Source of the DNA: Solobacterium sp.
Lineage (GTDB): Bacteria; Bacillota_I; Bacilli_A; Erysipelotrichales; Erysipelotrichaceae
Direction: 5' to 3'
Assembly: GCA_017514645.1 (NCBI GenBank)
Contig: JAFWJP010000228.1
Span: 1-21,615 of the forward strand
DNA length: 21,615 nt
Both the position numbers and the translations under genes were made by a program. Shown here one piece after another: positions 14,652 through 21,615 of the stretch. The number at the start of each line of letters is the position of its first letter. Within the stretch, counting starts at the first letter, position 1. The notes below the pieces were generated by a model. The model was not told the origin of the DNA and ran no database searches. It saw only the letters and a program-made list of their open reading frames with translations.

Positions 14652-16070
14652 ATGAAGATCAAGGAACTCTCCGACGGCATTCTCAAAGGGGAATGGACAA
14701 GCGAACAGCTGGCAGAAACCGCACTGCGCAGGATTGCGGACAACGACCAGGACGGAAGAAAACTCAATACGGTTGCGGAAATCAACCCGAATGTTCTCTT
14801 TGAAGCCCGGGCAATGGATGAGGAGATCCGCAGGAACGGTCTGAAGAGTCCGCTGCACGGTGTACCGGTACTGCTCAAGGACAATATCGATGTCCGGGGC
14901 ATGCATACGACAGCGTCCTCCTATGCGCTGAGTGACCTGATTGCCGAAAAGGACGCATTCCTTGTGAAACAATTAAGAGAAGCAGGGGCATTGATCCTGG
15001 GCAAGACCAACCTTTCGGAATTTGCCTATTTCATGTCCAGACAGGATATGCCTTCGGGATACGGGTCCTTGAACGGACAGGTGATCCATGCCTATGATCC
15101 GGAACGGAATCCCTCCGGGTCTTCCAGCGGTTCGGCGGTAGCGGCATCCGCACGCTTTGTACCGTATACGATCGGCACGGAAACCGATGGATCCCTGATG
15201 TCACCAGGAATCGCAAATGCCATCGTTTCCCTGAAACCGACGGCAGGACTGGTATCACGGAGCGGGATCCTGCCGATCAGCCATATCCAGGACACAGCAG
15301 GACCGATGGGAACTTCCGTAGAAGATATTGCCCGGGTTCTGAGCTGCCTGGCAGGCAGGGATGAAGAAGATCCGGCAACGTGGAGCTGCCGCAGAAAGGA
15401 CTACATCGCGGCATTGACGGCAGGAGTGCAGGGGATGCGGATCGGCATCTACCGGACCGGTGATGATGCTGAGGAAGAACAGACAGCGCTGAAACGAGCG
15501 GCGGAGATTCTGGAAGAGGCCGGGGCAGTCGTTGTGGAAGCTCAGCCGGAAACGCTGCTGTTAAGCGAAACAGACTGCCTGATGCATGAATTCAAACAGG
15601 GGCTGAACCTTTATCTCTCACAGCACAGCAGCGCCTGCCGCACGCTGGCTGATATCATCCGCTTCAACAAGGAACACGCGGAGCGCTGTCTGAAATACGG
15701 GCAGGATCTGCTGGAGGGCAGTGACGCATTGAGCGGAACGCTGAAGGAGAGTGAATACATCCGGATGCGCGCAGAACTGAAACAGGCAGCTGCTGCAGCA
15801 CTTCAGGGAACGATGAAACAGTACGATGTACAGTGTCTGCTCGGTGTAATGGACCAGACAAAGATCAACCTTGCCCCGGTCTCCGGCAGTCCGTGCATGT
15901 GCATTCCCGCAGTGAATATGGACGATCGTGATTTCCGTCCGCTGAGCTATTATCTGCTGGCAGATCACTGGGCAGAGGATATCCTGATCCGTACAGCAGC
16001 GGTACTGGAGCAGAAACTCAATATCACAGCACGTCCTTCCTGGGTACAGGAATTCCGGGCAGAATCATGA
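14652..16070 (+). CDS. Amidase-signature family amidase
   Basis: A 472-residue enzyme of the amidase-signature family. The catalytic lysine is in VPVLLKDNID (Lys76), the cis-serine is in NPSGSSSGSAVA (Ser157) and the nucleophile is in GTETDGSLMSP (Ser181). The usual glycine pattern of the GGSSGG loop appears here as GSSSGS, a variant seen in peptide and linear-amide amidases. The family hydrolyses amides to acids and ammonia or amines; substrates range from indole acetamide to peptide amides, and which one applies here cannot be told. It is not GatA of the tRNA amidotransferase, since no gatB/gatC neighbours are seen and the order of motifs alone does not distinguish. GGAGAAAACAGT precedes the ATG. 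It is the last gene of the GH13 operon and ends at a bidirectional terminator. Confidence 0.85.
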   Translation: MKIKELSDGILKGEWTSEQLAETALRRIADNDQDGRKLNTVAEINPNVLFEARAMDEEIRRNGLKSPLHGVPVLLKDNIDVRGMHTTASSYALSDLIAEKDAFLVKQLREAGALILGKTNLSEFAYFMSRQDMPSGYGSLNGQVIHAYDPERNPSGSSSGSAVAASARFVPYTIGTETDGSLMSPGIANAIVSLKPTAGLVSRSGILPISHIQDTAGPMGTSVEDIARVLSCLAGRDEEDPATWSCRRKDYIAALTAGVQGMRIGIYRTGDDAEEEQTALKRAAEILEEAGAVVVEAQPETLLLSETDCLMHEFKQGLNLYLSQHSSACRTLADIIRFNKEHAERCLKYGQDLLEGSDALSGTLKESEYIRMRAELKQAAAAALQGTMKQYDVQCLLGVMDQTKINLAPVSGSPCMCIPAVNMDDRDFRPLSYYLLADHWAEDILIRTAAVLEQKLNITARPSWVQEFRAES

Positions 16071-16071
16071 A

Positions 16072-16110
16072 AAAAGCCGTTCCTCAGGGAATACCTGAAG
16101 AACGGTTTTA
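16072..16110. terminator. Bidirectional terminator between amidase and pyrE
   Basis: A 12-bp stem with one mismatch, CCGTTCCTCAGG (16077-16088) against CCTGAAGAACGG (16094-16105), with a 5-base loop. It is flanked by AAAAA on the left and TTTTA on the right, so it can end transcription of the amidase operon on the plus strand and of the pyr operon on the minus strand. Confidence 0.86.
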
Positions 16111-16119
16111 TTGACATTC

Positions 16120-16785
16120 CTATGCTTCTTTTGCGCCGTACTCTTCGTAGTATGCGTCGATCTTCGCTTTCATCTCCGCGTCCAGTCTGCCGGTTTCTGT
16201 GAGATACTCCACGACTTCCGGCATGGATACGATGGCAGCTGTCGGGAAGCCGTACAGTTCAGAGACTTCCTTCAGCGCAGTTTTCATCCCTTTGCCGCGT
16301 TCATTGCGGTTCAGGGAGACCATCAGTCCCACGATCGTAACATCCGCCTGGGAACGCACGATGGGCACGGTTTCCTCCATGGACTTGCCGGATGTTGTGA
16401 CATCTTCGATCATAACGACCCGGTCACCATCATTCAGCTTTGATCCCAGCAGGATCCCGGTATCCCCGTGATCCTTGATCTCCTTGCGGTTGGAACAGTA
16501 GCGGACATCGATACCATACAGTTCCTGCATCGCAATGGTTGTCGCGACTGCCAGGGGAATTCCCTTGTAGGCCGGTCCGAAGAGGACATCGAAGTCCGTC
16601 CCGAAACGATCATGGATCGCCTGTGCGTAGAAGACCGCCAGCTTATGCAGCTGGGTACCTGTCACAAAGGAGCCGAGGTTGACGAAGAACGGCGATTTCC
16701 GTCCGCTCTTGAGGGTAAAATCCCCGAATTTCAGCGCATTGCAGTCCAGCAGGAACTCAATGAACTCCTTTTTGTATGTTTCCAT
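16120..16785 (-). CDS. pyrE: Orotate phosphoribosyltransferase
   Basis: A 221-residue enzyme that joins orotate to PRPP to give orotidine monophosphate, in the cytosol. The type I phosphoribosyltransferase PRPP motif is VVMIEDVTTSGKSMEE (about 123-138). FTLKSGRKSPFFVN (23-36) is the orotate-side loop, and RKEIKDHGD (100-108) holds the flexible catalytic loop. The length is normal. It is the last gene of the pyr operon; its ATG overlaps the pyrF stop by one base (TGATG), with AAAGGA upstream. The bidirectional terminator follows its stop. Confidence 0.96.
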   Translation of the reverse strand: METYKKEFIEFLLDCNALKFGDFTLKSGRKSPFFVNLGSFVTGTQLHKLAVFYAQAIHDRFGTDFDVLFGPAYKGIPLAVATTIAMQELYGIDVRYCSNRKEIKDHGDTGILLGSKLNDGDRVVMIEDVTTSGKSMEETVPIVRSQADVTIVGLMVSLNRNERGKGMKTALKEVSELYGFPTAAIVSMPEVVEYLTETGRLDAEMKAKIDAYYEEYGAKEA

Positions 16786-17480
16786 CAGTGCATCATCCTT
16801 TCGATCTTCCGGTAGGTCTCTGCCGGGTTTTCACTCTTGGTGATGGAACGTCCTACAACGATCATATTGCAGCCCTGTTCCTTTGCATAGTCCGGAGTCG
16901 CCACTCGTTTCTGGTCGTCCTTGGAATCGGAAGACAGCCGGATGCCCGGTGTAACGGTCAGGAACTCATCTCCGCACGCCTCATGGACCGCTTTGGCTTC
17001 ATGTACGGAACAGACAACACCGTCCAGTCCGGCTTCCTTCGCGTTGAGGGCATAACGGATTGCCGTCTCCTGTACGTCTCCGGGAATTCCAAGCTGATCG
17101 TTCATCGCTTCTTTGGATACCGATGTCAGGATGGTGACGGCAATGCACAGGGGGCGCTTTGCGCCCGCGGAGCCTTCTTCAAGACCGGCGATGGCAGCCT
17201 TCATCATTTCGATTCCGCCTGCTGCGTGGACATTGACCATATCCACACCGAGCTTTGCCAGATTCTTCATTCCGCCTTTGACCGTGTTGGGAATATCGTG
17301 CAGCTTGAGATCCAGGAAGATCTGATGCCCCATATCCTTGACCGTACGGACGATATCCAGACCGGCACCGTAGGTCAGTTCCATGCCGATCTTGACATAG
17401 ACCGGTTCCTCAAACTGTTTCAGGAATGTGATGACTTCCTCCTTGGTGGAGAAATCCAGGGCAATGATGGTTTTGTTCAT
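16785..17480 (-). CDS. pyrF: Orotidine 5'-phosphate decarboxylase
   Basis: A 231-residue enzyme that decarboxylates OMP to UMP, the last step of de novo pyrimidine synthesis. The active-site motif is [12 protein letters not shown] (Asp57, Lys59, Asp62), with Lys30 in VKIG; TPGIR (near 195) and GRSI (near 215) bind the phosphate. Normal length for the group I family. AAGGAG lies nine bases before the ATG, which overlaps the pyrD stop as ATGA. Confidence 0.96.
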   Translation of the reverse strand: MNKTIIALDFSTKEEVITFLKQFEEPVYVKIGMELTYGAGLDIVRTVKDMGHQIFLDLKLHDIPNTVKGGMKNLAKLGVDMVNVHAAGGIEMMKAAIAGLEEGSAGAKRPLCIAVTILTSVSKEAMNDQLGIPGDVQETAIRYALNAKEAGLDGVVCSVHEAKAVHEACGDEFLTVTPGIRLSSDSKDDQKRVATPDYAKEQGCNMIVVGRSITKSENPAETYRKIERMMH

Positions 17481-18391
17481 AGGTTCAGACTCCTTCCTGT
17501 CGCTTCTTTTACAGAAGACAGACCGTATTTCTGCAGCGTATCCGGCAGATCATCAATGATATGAATGCAGGCGTAGGGATCCACGAAGTTCTGCGCGCCG
17601 ACTTCCACAGCCGAAGCCCCGGCATAGAGGAATTCCAGGACATCTTCTGCTGTCCGGATGCCTCCGACACCGATGATCGGGATATTCACCGCCTTTGCGC
17701 ACTGGTAGACCATGCGTACAGCGATCGGCTTGATTGCCGGTCCGGACAGTCCACCGGTGGTATTGGCCAGAACGGGTCTTGCGGTACGGAGATCGAGCCG
17801 CATTCCGAGCAGGGTATTGATCAGTACAAGGCCGTCTGCCCCGGCGTCTTCCACCGCTCTGGCGATTTCAACGATATTGGTTACGTTCGGGGACAGTTTG
17901 ACGTAGACCGGCTTTTCTGCAGCGGATTTCGCCAGACGTGTTACGCTTGCCGCAAGGACCGGGTCGATCCCCAGTGCCGCACCGCCGTGCTTAACGTTCG
18001 GGCAGGAGATATTCAGTTCATATGCCTTGACCACATCGCTGTGATTCAGCTTGCGGATGACTTCGGCATAGCCTTCTTCCGTACTTGCCGTAACATTGGC
18101 CAGGATCTCGGTATCGAACTGTGCCAGCCAGGGAAGTTCATTTTCGATGATATAGTCAACACCATGGTTCTGCAGGCCGATGGCATTCAGCATGCCCATG
18201 GGTGTTTCTGCAATGCGGGGCGTCGGATTGCCGAAGCGTTCCTCCGGTGTTGCGCTCTTGATGGCGATACCGCCGAGCCTGCTCAGATCATACAGTTCCG
18301 CGAATTCACGCCCGAAGCCGAAACAGCCGCTGGCAGGTATGATGGGATTCTTCAGATGAAGTCCGGGAAGATCCACATGAAGATCGATCAC
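17477..18391 (-). CDS. pyrD: Dihydroorotate dehydrogenase, class 1B catalytic subunit
   Basis: A 304-residue FMN enzyme that oxidises dihydroorotate to orotate and passes electrons to PyrK. The catalytic cysteine is in [13 protein letters not shown] (Cys130), which is the class 1B signature; PASGCFGFG is near the N-terminus, VKLSPN and IGVGGI line the barrel and FMN phosphate site. The GTG at 18391 is chosen because GGGAGGT lies seven bases before it and it overlaps the pyrK stop by four bases (GTGA); a longer frame upstream would run into pyrK. The enzyme is expected to be a heterotetramer with PyrK. Confidence 0.95.
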   Translation of the reverse strand: MIDLHVDLPGLHLKNPIIPASGCFGFGREFAELYDLSRLGGIAIKSATPEERFGNPTPRIAETPMGMLNAIGLQNHGVDYIIENELPWLAQFDTEILANVTASTEEGYAEVIRKLNHSDVVKAYELNISCPNVKHGGAALGIDPVLAASVTRLAKSAAEKPVYVKLSPNVTNIVEIARAVEDAGADGLVLINTLLGMRLDLRTARPVLANTTGGLSGPAIKPIAVRMVYQCAKAVNIPIIGVGGIRTAEDVLEFLYAGASAVEVGAQNFVDPYACIHIIDDLPDTLQKYGLSSVKEATGRSLNL

Positions 18392-19119
18392 AGTACTACC
18401 TCCCCGGTCCGGAAGACCGGACCATCCTTGCATACCCGGAGGCTTCCGCCGTCCGGGGTCTTCACAACACAGCCCATGCAGGCACCGATGCCGCAGGCCA
18501 TGCGCGCTTCAAGGGACAGATAACCATTGTAGTTCTCTGCGACCGCTCTGAGCATGGGCAGAGGACCGCAGGCAAGTACGGTACCGGGATGGATTCCCGC
18601 TTCCTTGATGGCATCGATGACAGTGCCGTGAATGCCCAGGGAGCCGTCCATGGTCGCAACGATGACATTACAGCCGAGTTCCCGGAATTCTTCCGTTCCG
18701 AAGACGGCTGCAGTGTTGTTGAAGCCAAGGACTGCAGTTACGTTTCTGCCTTTACTCCGGTAGCGGGCCGCTGTCTCGGCAAGCGGGGGAACACCCACAC
18801 CGCCGCCGATCAGCACGACGTCTTCCTCCAGTACCGGGAAACCGTGACCAAGCGGTCCGAAAAGATCCAGGGCCTCGCCTTCTGCCATCTCTGACATGAC
18901 CCGTGTACCGTCACCGACGACTTTGTAGATCAGTGACAGCTGATGATCCGGCAGGATCCTGTGAATGGAAATCGGTCTGCGCAGGTAGTATCCGGGGACC
19001 TGTACCTGTACGAACTGTCCGCAGTCCGCATCATCCGTGACCTCCGTCTTCAGGATCATCTCATAGGTATCTTCCGCGATCATGGTATTGGACAGGATGA
19101 TGGCTGTCCCGCGTTTCAT
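18388..19119 (-). CDS. pyrK: Dihydroorotate dehydrogenase electron transfer subunit
   Basis: A 243-residue FAD and [2Fe-2S] protein that takes electrons from PyrD to NAD+. [10 protein letters not shown] (about 44-53) is the FAD motif; GGGVGVPPL is the nucleotide-binding glycine turn; the cluster cysteines are 209, 214, 217 and 230 in the CGIGACMGC segment and the later VC. All four are present. GGAGG precedes the ATG, which overlaps the carB stop as ATGA. Confidence 0.95.
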   Translation of the reverse strand: MKRGTAIILSNTMIAEDTYEMILKTEVTDDADCGQFVQVQVPGYYLRRPISIHRILPDHQLSLIYKVVGDGTRVMSEMAEGEALDLFGPLGHGFPVLEEDVVLIGGGVGVPPLAETAARYRSKGRNVTAVLGFNNTAAVFGTEEFRELGCNVIVATMDGSLGIHGTVIDAIKEAGIHPGTVLACGPLPMLRAVAENYNGYLSLEARMACGIGACMGCVVKTPDGGSLRVCKDGPVFRTGEVVL

Positions 19120-21615
19120 CGTGCTTCCTCCATCTCATTCATGCTGACCATGGAGAAGCTTCTGCTCTCCAGTACCCGGAGCAGTGCATAGGCAGTATCC
19201 AGGGAAGTCATGCAGGAGATGTTGTTTTCTGCCGAGACTCTGCGGATGAGGAATCCGTCCTGACGGGTCATCCGGTTGGCAGAAGCGATGGTATTGACGA
19301 CGAAGCTGACCTTGCCGTGCTGGATGACATCCAGGACGGTTTCCTGATCGGTTTCTTCGTCGCTGATCTTTGCGGCATGGTGGACGAACAGGTTGTGCTT
19401 CTCGAGGAACCTTGCTGTACCTTCCGTCGCGTACAGTCCGTAGCCGATGGCGTAGAAGCGCTTCGCCAGATCCAGCGCTGCTTCCTTGTCCGCGTCCGCA
19501 ATCGTGAAGAGGACATTGCCGTAGAGCGGGATACGTACACCGGATCCCTGAAGTGCCTTGTACAGGGCCTTTTCCAGACTGACGTCCGCACCGAGCGCTT
19601 CACCGGTCGATTTCATTTCGGGACCGAGGATCGTATCTACACTGCGGAGCTTCGCGAACGAGAATACCGGTGCTTTGACATAGACTCTTCCGGGCTGTTC
19701 CTGATGATAGCCGGGTGTCAGACCCTGTTCAGGGATGGAATCTCCGAGAATGGCCTTTGTGGCTACTCTGCACATCGGAATACCGGTGATCTTGGAGAGG
19801 AACGGTACGGTACGGGAACTCCTCGGATTGACTTCCAGAACGTAGACTTTGTCATTCCGGTCCACGATGAACTGGATGTTGTACAGTCCGATGAAGCGGA
19901 ATCCTTTGCCGATCCGGATACCGTAGTCGATGATCGTATTCTTGACGGTTTCGGAGATCGTCTGTGTCGGATAGACGGAGATGGAGTCTCCGGAATGGAT
20001 GCCGGCACGTTCAATGTGTTCCATGACACCCGGAATATAGACGTTCTCACCGTCGGCGATCGCGTCGATCTCCAGTTCCTTGCCCAGGACATAGCGGTCG
20101 ATGAGGATCGGGGAGTCATGGCTGATCTCCTTGACGGCTGTGGTCATGTAGACCCGCAGTTCATCACTGTTGTGGACGATTTCCATTGCCCGTCCGCCCA
20201 GGACATAGCTCGGACGTACGAGTACCGGATAACCGATGCGCTCGGCGATTTCCAGCGCGCTTTCCACGGTGACGGCGGTTGCGCCTTCCGGCTGGGGAAT
20301 GCCCAGCTTGTCGAGCATGGTTTCGAATTCATGACGGTCTTCAGCTGCGTTGATGTCCTCCAGCGTTGTACCGAGGATCTTTACACCGTGCTTCACCAGA
20401 CTGTCTGCCAGGTTGATTGCGGTCTGTCCGCCGAACTGGACGATGACGCCCAGCGGCTGCTCGAGATCCACGATATGCATGATATCTTCCGTTGTGAGGG
20501 GCTCGAAGTACAGCTTGTCAGAGATGGAGAAGTCCGTGGAGACCGTCTCCGGGTTATTGTTTACGATGATGGCTTCATAGCCTTCATCATGCAGTGTTTT
20601 GACACAGTGTACGGTAGCGTAGTCGAATTCCACACCCTGTCCGATCCGGATGGGACCGGAACCGAGAACGATGATCTTCTTCCGGTCGCTGGGGATGGAT
20701 TCGTTTTCCTGTTCGTAGGAAGAATACAGGTACGGTGTTTCGCTCGGGTATTCACCGCCGCAGGTATCGACCATCTTGTATACCGGGGTAATGCCGTTGG
20801 TCTTGCGCAGGTTGTACAGTTCCTGTTCGGACATCTGCCACTGGCGGCTGATCCAGCCGTCGGAGAATCCGGTCTTCTTGGCTTTTCGCAGAACGTCGAT
20901 ATTGCCGGGATTGTCCTTGACCAGTTTTTCCGTATCGATGATGGTGTACAGACGATCGAAGTAGAACCGGTCGATGTTGGTGATCTTCTGCATTTCCTCA
21001 GCGTCATAGCCGCGTCTGAGCCATTCCGCAAGTGCGAAGAAACGTTCGTCATCTCTTCCCTTGATCTTCAGGTACAGCTCTTCCTTGGTCGCTTCCGTGA
21101 GCTCTTTCCGCTCGATGTGATCGACCTTGGTTTCCAGGGAACGTACGGATTTGAGGAAGGATTCCTCAAAGGTACGGCCGATGGACATGACTTCACCGGT
21201 TGCCTTCATCTGCGTACCGAGCTGACGGTCGGCGGTCGGGAACTTGTCGAACGGCATGCGGGGGAACTTCGTGACGATATAGTCCACGGACGGTTCGAAA
21301 CATGCCCAGGTGGTCTTTGTGACAGGGTTGAGGATCTCATCAAGGGTCAGACCGACAGCCAGCTTGGCGGAGATACGGGCAATGGGATAACCGGTTGCCT
21401 TGCTCGCAAGGGCGGAGGAACGGGAGACACGGGGATTGACCTCGATGACATAGTACTTGAAGCTCTTCGGATCCAGAGCCAGCTGAACGTTGCAGCCGCC
21501 GCAGATGCGCAGTGCCCGGATGATCTTCAGGGCAACGCTTGAGAGCATATGGTTCTCATAGTCCGTCAGAGTCTGTACCGGCGCGACTACGATGGAATCT
21601 CCGGTGTGGATGCCG
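19116..21615 (-). CDS. carB: Carbamoyl-phosphate synthase large subunit (5' end outside window)
   Basis: The C-terminal 832 residues or so of a protein that is normally about 1,060 residues; the frame is open to the window edge. Visible parts in order: the end of the first ATP-grasp domain ([34 protein letters not shown]), the allosteric helical linker, the second CPSase half with [40 protein letters not shown] and [18 protein letters not shown], and a C-terminal MGS-like domain (about the last 130 residues) that binds UMP and other effectors. It makes carbamoyl phosphate from glutamine-derived ammonia, bicarbonate and 2 ATP with CarA, which should lie just beyond the window edge. It may serve both arginine and pyrimidine synthesis, but its place at the head of pyrK-pyrD-pyrF-pyrE makes the pyrimidine role clear. 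Regulation by a PyrR or attenuation leader would be upstream and cannot be seen here. Confidence 0.96.
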   Translation of the reverse strand, partial: GIHTGDSIVVAPVQTLTDYENHMLSSVALKIIRALRICGGCNVQLALDPKSFKYYVIEVNPRVSRSSALASKATGYPIARISAKLAVGLTLDEILNPVTKTTWACFEPSVDYIVTKFPRMPFDKFPTADRQLGTQMKATGEVMSIGRTFEESFLKSVRSLETKVDHIERKELTEATKEELYLKIKGRDDERFFALAEWLRRGYDAEEMQKITNIDRFYFDRLYTIIDTEKLVKDNPGNIDVLRKAKKTGFSDGWISRQWQMSEQELYNLRKTNGITPVYKMVDTCGGEYPSETPYLYSSYEQENESIPSDRKKIIVLGSGPIRIGQGVEFDYATVHCVKTLHDEGYEAIIVNNNPETVSTDFSISDKLYFEPLTTEDIMHIVDLEQPLGVIVQFGGQTAINLADSLVKHGVKILGTTLEDINAAEDRHEFETMLDKLGIPQPEGATAVTVESALEIAERIGYPVLVRPSYVLGGRAMEIVHNSDELRVYMTTAVKEISHDSPILIDRYVLGKELEIDAIADGENVYIPGVMEHIERAGIHSGDSISVYPTQTISETVKNTIIDYGIRIGKGFRFIGLYNIQFIVDRNDKVYVLEVNPRSSRTVPFLSKITGIPMCRVATKAILGDSIPEQGLTPGYHQEQPGRVYVKAPVFSFAKLRSVDTILGPEMKSTGEALGADVSLEKALYKALQGSGVRIPLYGNVLFTIADADKEAALDLAKRFYAIGYGLYATEGTARFLEKHNLFVHHAAKISDEETDQETVLDVIQHGKVSFVVNTIASANRMTRQDGFLIRRVSAENNISCMTSLDTAYALLRVLESRSFSMVSMNEMEEAR

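Noticed and set aside
14652..16070. Amidase as GatA of the glutamyl-tRNA amidotransferase
   Set aside because: No gatC or gatB next to it, and the operon partners are a glycosidase and a hydrolase.
19317..21542. A 741-codon open frame on the plus strand opposite carB
   Set aside because: It is a mirror of the strongly conserved carB frame with low-complexity, Asp/Val-rich content and no recognisable domain; other long antisense frames opposite 11150-12343, 5321-6220 and 3933-5063 were rejected for the same reason.
1..21615. CRISPR arrays, tRNAs, IS elements, phage or toxin-antitoxin genes
   Set aside because: No repeated spacer pattern, cloverleaf, transposase, integrase or small paired genes were seen on either strand.

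Overview
The window looks like chromosome from a low-to-mid GC Bacillota (Firmicutes), most plausibly a gut Erysipelotrichia or Clostridia-type bacterium. The reasons are strong AGGAGG-type ribosome binding sites, heavy use of 4-bp ATGA overlaps, a pyrK-pyrD (class 1B dihydroorotate dehydrogenase) pair, a GH3 beta-glucosidase tail, a VTC-domain/DUF4956/beta-helix trio and a MoxR-DUF58 operon. The taxonomy is an inference from gene content. No rRNA, tRNA, CRISPR, IS element or phage gene was seen, and no gap longer than about 130 bases lacks a gene.

Layout. (1) 1-692, plus strand: the 3' end of a GH3 beta-glucosidase, closed by a terminator whose loop is the stop codon. (2) 725-3062, plus: a probable response-regulator-controlled operon of a VTC-domain protein, a DUF4956 membrane protein and a short membrane-anchored beta-helix protein. 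(3) 3083-6915, plus: an operon with its own promoter, encoding a MoxR ATPase, a DUF58 protein, a polytopic membrane protein and a pentapeptide-repeat protein; each junction is a 4-bp overlap. (4) 6921-9660, minus: two esterase-fold alpha/beta hydrolases and an ATP-grasp ligase. (5) 9711-12343, minus: a fold-III PLP decarboxylase, an AlkA-type DNA glycosylase and a peptidase C26-type glutamine amidotransferase. (6) 12417-16070, plus, divergent from (5): a GH13 glycosidase, an alpha/beta hydrolase and an amidase-signature enzyme. (7) 16072-21615, minus: the distal pyrimidine operon carB(partial)-pyrK-pyrD-pyrF-pyrE. Bidirectional terminators separate the convergent pairs (3)/(4) and (6)/(7).

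How the genes work together. The pyr operon makes UMP from carbamoyl phosphate onward: CarB makes carbamoyl phosphate, PyrD/PyrK oxidise dihydroorotate, and PyrE and PyrF finish UMP. The MoxR/DUF58 pair is a typical chaperone-like module acting on an unknown membrane or secreted target. GH3 and GH13 point to use of plant or storage glycans. Operons (4) and (5) hold a ligase, decarboxylase, amidotransferase-type hydrolase and esterases whose substrates cannot be read from sequence; they are the most likely place for uncharacterised chemistry. The clearest unexplained non-coding signal is a set of four TTC-starting hexamers at exact 11-bp spacing just upstream of the -10 of the VTC operon. It resembles a PhoB/OmpR-family binding site.
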